Assembly: GCA_018222665.1 (NCBI GenBank)
Contig: JAAEZW010000108.1
Location: 1-6,506, forward strand
Direction of reading: 5' to 3'
Source: Paracoccaceae bacterium
GTDB lineage: Bacteria; Pseudomonadota; Alphaproteobacteria; Rhodobacterales; Rhodobacteraceae
DNA length: 6,506 nt
Every line of letters begins with the position of its first letter. Position 1 is the stretch's first letter. Shown piece by piece: positions 6,045 to 6,506 of this stretch. Below the pieces are notes generated by a model, which made no database searches, was not told the origin of the DNA, and was given only the letters and a program-made list of their open reading frames with translations. The position numbers and the translations under genes are program-made.

Positions 6045-6250
6045 AATAATTTTTGGTCTTTTGACAGGTAATCTCCGTTGAACTGGCTAAATTCGAACAG
6101 TAATCGTCCTGTCTCTGTAACATCCGCATTTTCATCAATGTAATTGACAGATTTAGCAAACCTAAGTGCTTTATCGTAATTAGGTAAATTATGTTTGGCT
6201 TTTACATATTTTATAAGCCACGAGCGCGCATCAATCTCTCTCAGTTTCAT
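6041..6250 (-). CDS. Small cytoplasmic protein of 69 aa, function unknown
   Basis: This minus-strand gene encodes a soluble, charged 69-residue protein with no signal peptide and no membrane segment. The N-terminal half (residues 3-34) looks helical and basic, with REIDARSWLIKYVKAK followed by NYDKALRFAKS. The second half contains YIDENADVTETGRLLFEF (37-54). The pattern 'x-V-T-E-T-G-R-L-L' resembles the last strand and helix of small winged-helix proteins, so a DNA-binding or regulatory role is possible, but this is a weak resemblance. I start it at the ATG at 6250 because GGGAGG sits 5 nt upstream. A longer version from an ATG at 6283 adds 11 residues (MAALKISREVL), would place the ribosome-binding site inside the gene, and has no good site of its own. 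It runs convergent to the transporter operon and lies 80 nt upstream of the 40-aa frame. I do not recognise the family. No good promoter is visible; TTGATT/TATTTC with 16-nt spacing (near 6311-6284) is only a weak candidate. Confidence 0.7.
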   Translation of the reverse strand: MKLREIDARSWLIKYVKAKHNLPNYDKALRFAKSVNYIDENADVTETGRLLFEFSQFNGDYLSKDQKLL

Positions 6251-6255
6251 GAGAA

Positions 6256-6261
6256 CCTCCC
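6256..6261 (-). promoter_or_regulatory. Ribosome-binding site that sets the start of the 69-aa gene
   Basis: The minus strand reads GGGAGG, then TTCTC, then ATG at 6250. The same GGGAGG with a 5-nt spacer precedes the binding-protein gene at 17-22. This site favours the ATG at 6250 over the upstream in-frame ATG at 6283. Confidence 0.75.
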
Positions 6262-6455
6262 TAGATATTTTAAGCGCCGCCATTCACGGAAATAGTTTTT
6301 CGAAGCACGAAATCAAAAATTTGGGGTTACCTAGTTGCTCGAAGTGCAAAAAGTTATATCAACGTAATGAACTGAGTCCCGCCATTGGTTATAGACACAG
6401 TGTTTGACCCAACTAACAAAATATCAAAAACACACTTTTGCGCACACACAATTTT

Positions 6456-6506
6456 CTAGCCTACCTTTATCCAAGTCTTCATGCCACCCATTGAGTGACT
6501 AAGCAT
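6456..6506 (-). CDS. Possible 3' end of a minus-strand gene cut by the window edge
   Basis: The minus strand is open from the window edge to a TAG at 6458-6456, reading MLSHSMGGMKTWIKVG. The M at the very edge need not be the start. It may be the C-terminus of a gene that begins outside the window and is read in the same direction as the 69-aa gene. Sixteen codons is too short to tell coding from chance, and no family can be named. Confidence 0.2.
   Translation of the reverse strand: MLSHSMGGMKTWIKVG

Noticed and set aside
6061..6066. Perfect TTGACA (-35 like) on the plus strand
   Set aside because: No acceptable -10 box follows at 16-18 nt, and it lies inside the minus-strand 69-aa gene. 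A second TTGACA at 6144-6149 fails for the same reasons.
5923..6159. Minus-strand frame of 78 codons overlapping the 69-aa and 40-aa frames
   Set aside because: It lies in a different frame from two candidates with strong ribosome-binding sites, is rich in Cys, Ser and Gln as expected for a shadow frame, and has no ribosome-binding site.
6251..6283. Eleven extra N-terminal residues for the 69-aa gene (ATG at 6283)
   Set aside because: GGGAGG at 6261-6256 would fall inside the gene, and no good site precedes 6283.
6277..6386. Repeat of CCGCCATT at 6277-6284 and 6379-6386
   Set aside because: It is an 8-base match only, with no further similarity around it; expected by chance often enough to ignore.
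6195..6407. Plus-strand frame of 70 codons
   Set aside because: It is antisense to the start of the 69-aa gene and has no ribosome-binding site or recognisable domain.
1..6506. Search for tRNA or rRNA genes, CRISPR repeats, insertion-sequence ends or transposase genes
   Set aside because: Nothing resembling these was seen by eye on either strand, including in the gene-poor 5514-6506 part.

Overview
The window is dominated by one five-gene, plus-strand operon (28-5513) for a binding-protein-dependent ABC importer of the carbohydrate/polyol (CUT1, MalFGK-like) type. The order is solute-binding protein, two permeases, two ATPases. All five frames are intact. The last three junctions are tight: a 2-nt gap, then two TAATG stop/start overlaps. 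Only the binding-protein gene is followed by a real gap (71 nt), which contains a perfect 9-bp hairpin. The two ATPases resemble the GlpS and GlpT subunits of the rhizobial glycerol transporter GlpSTPQV. The gene order differs from that locus, however, and no GlpU-like small membrane protein (DUF2160) or glycerol dehydrogenase gene is seen, so the substrate is left open.

The GlpS/GlpT-type ATPase pair and the modest GC content (roughly low 40s percent by eye) suggest an alphaproteobacterium, possibly a low-GC marine Rhodobacterales relative. This is inference from family knowledge; the window contains no phylogenetic marker.

The proteins should work as a standard importer. The secreted binding protein captures solute in the periplasm, the two membrane subunits form the channel, and the two ATPases form a heterodimer on the cytoplasmic face. 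The most interesting point is that the ATPases have complementary defects. The first has a changed P-loop and no switch histidine but a perfect LSGGQ. The second has a perfect P-loop and switch histidine but LTADQ instead of LSGGQ. The heterodimer should therefore have one canonical and one degenerate ATP site.

Downstream (5514-6506) the character changes. 5514-5837 has no gene I can support and no convincing terminator. On the minus strand, convergent to the operon, lie two small unrecognised genes: a 69-aa gene (6041-6250), whose start is fixed by a strong ribosome-binding site, and a 40-codon GTG-start reading frame (5838-5960), also with a strong ribosome-binding site. Between them is a 10-bp RNA hairpin that overlaps the stop codon of the first and is fully paired only in the minus-strand transcript. 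The right edge may hold the last codons of another minus-strand gene. The operon promoter and any regulator lie outside the window on the left.
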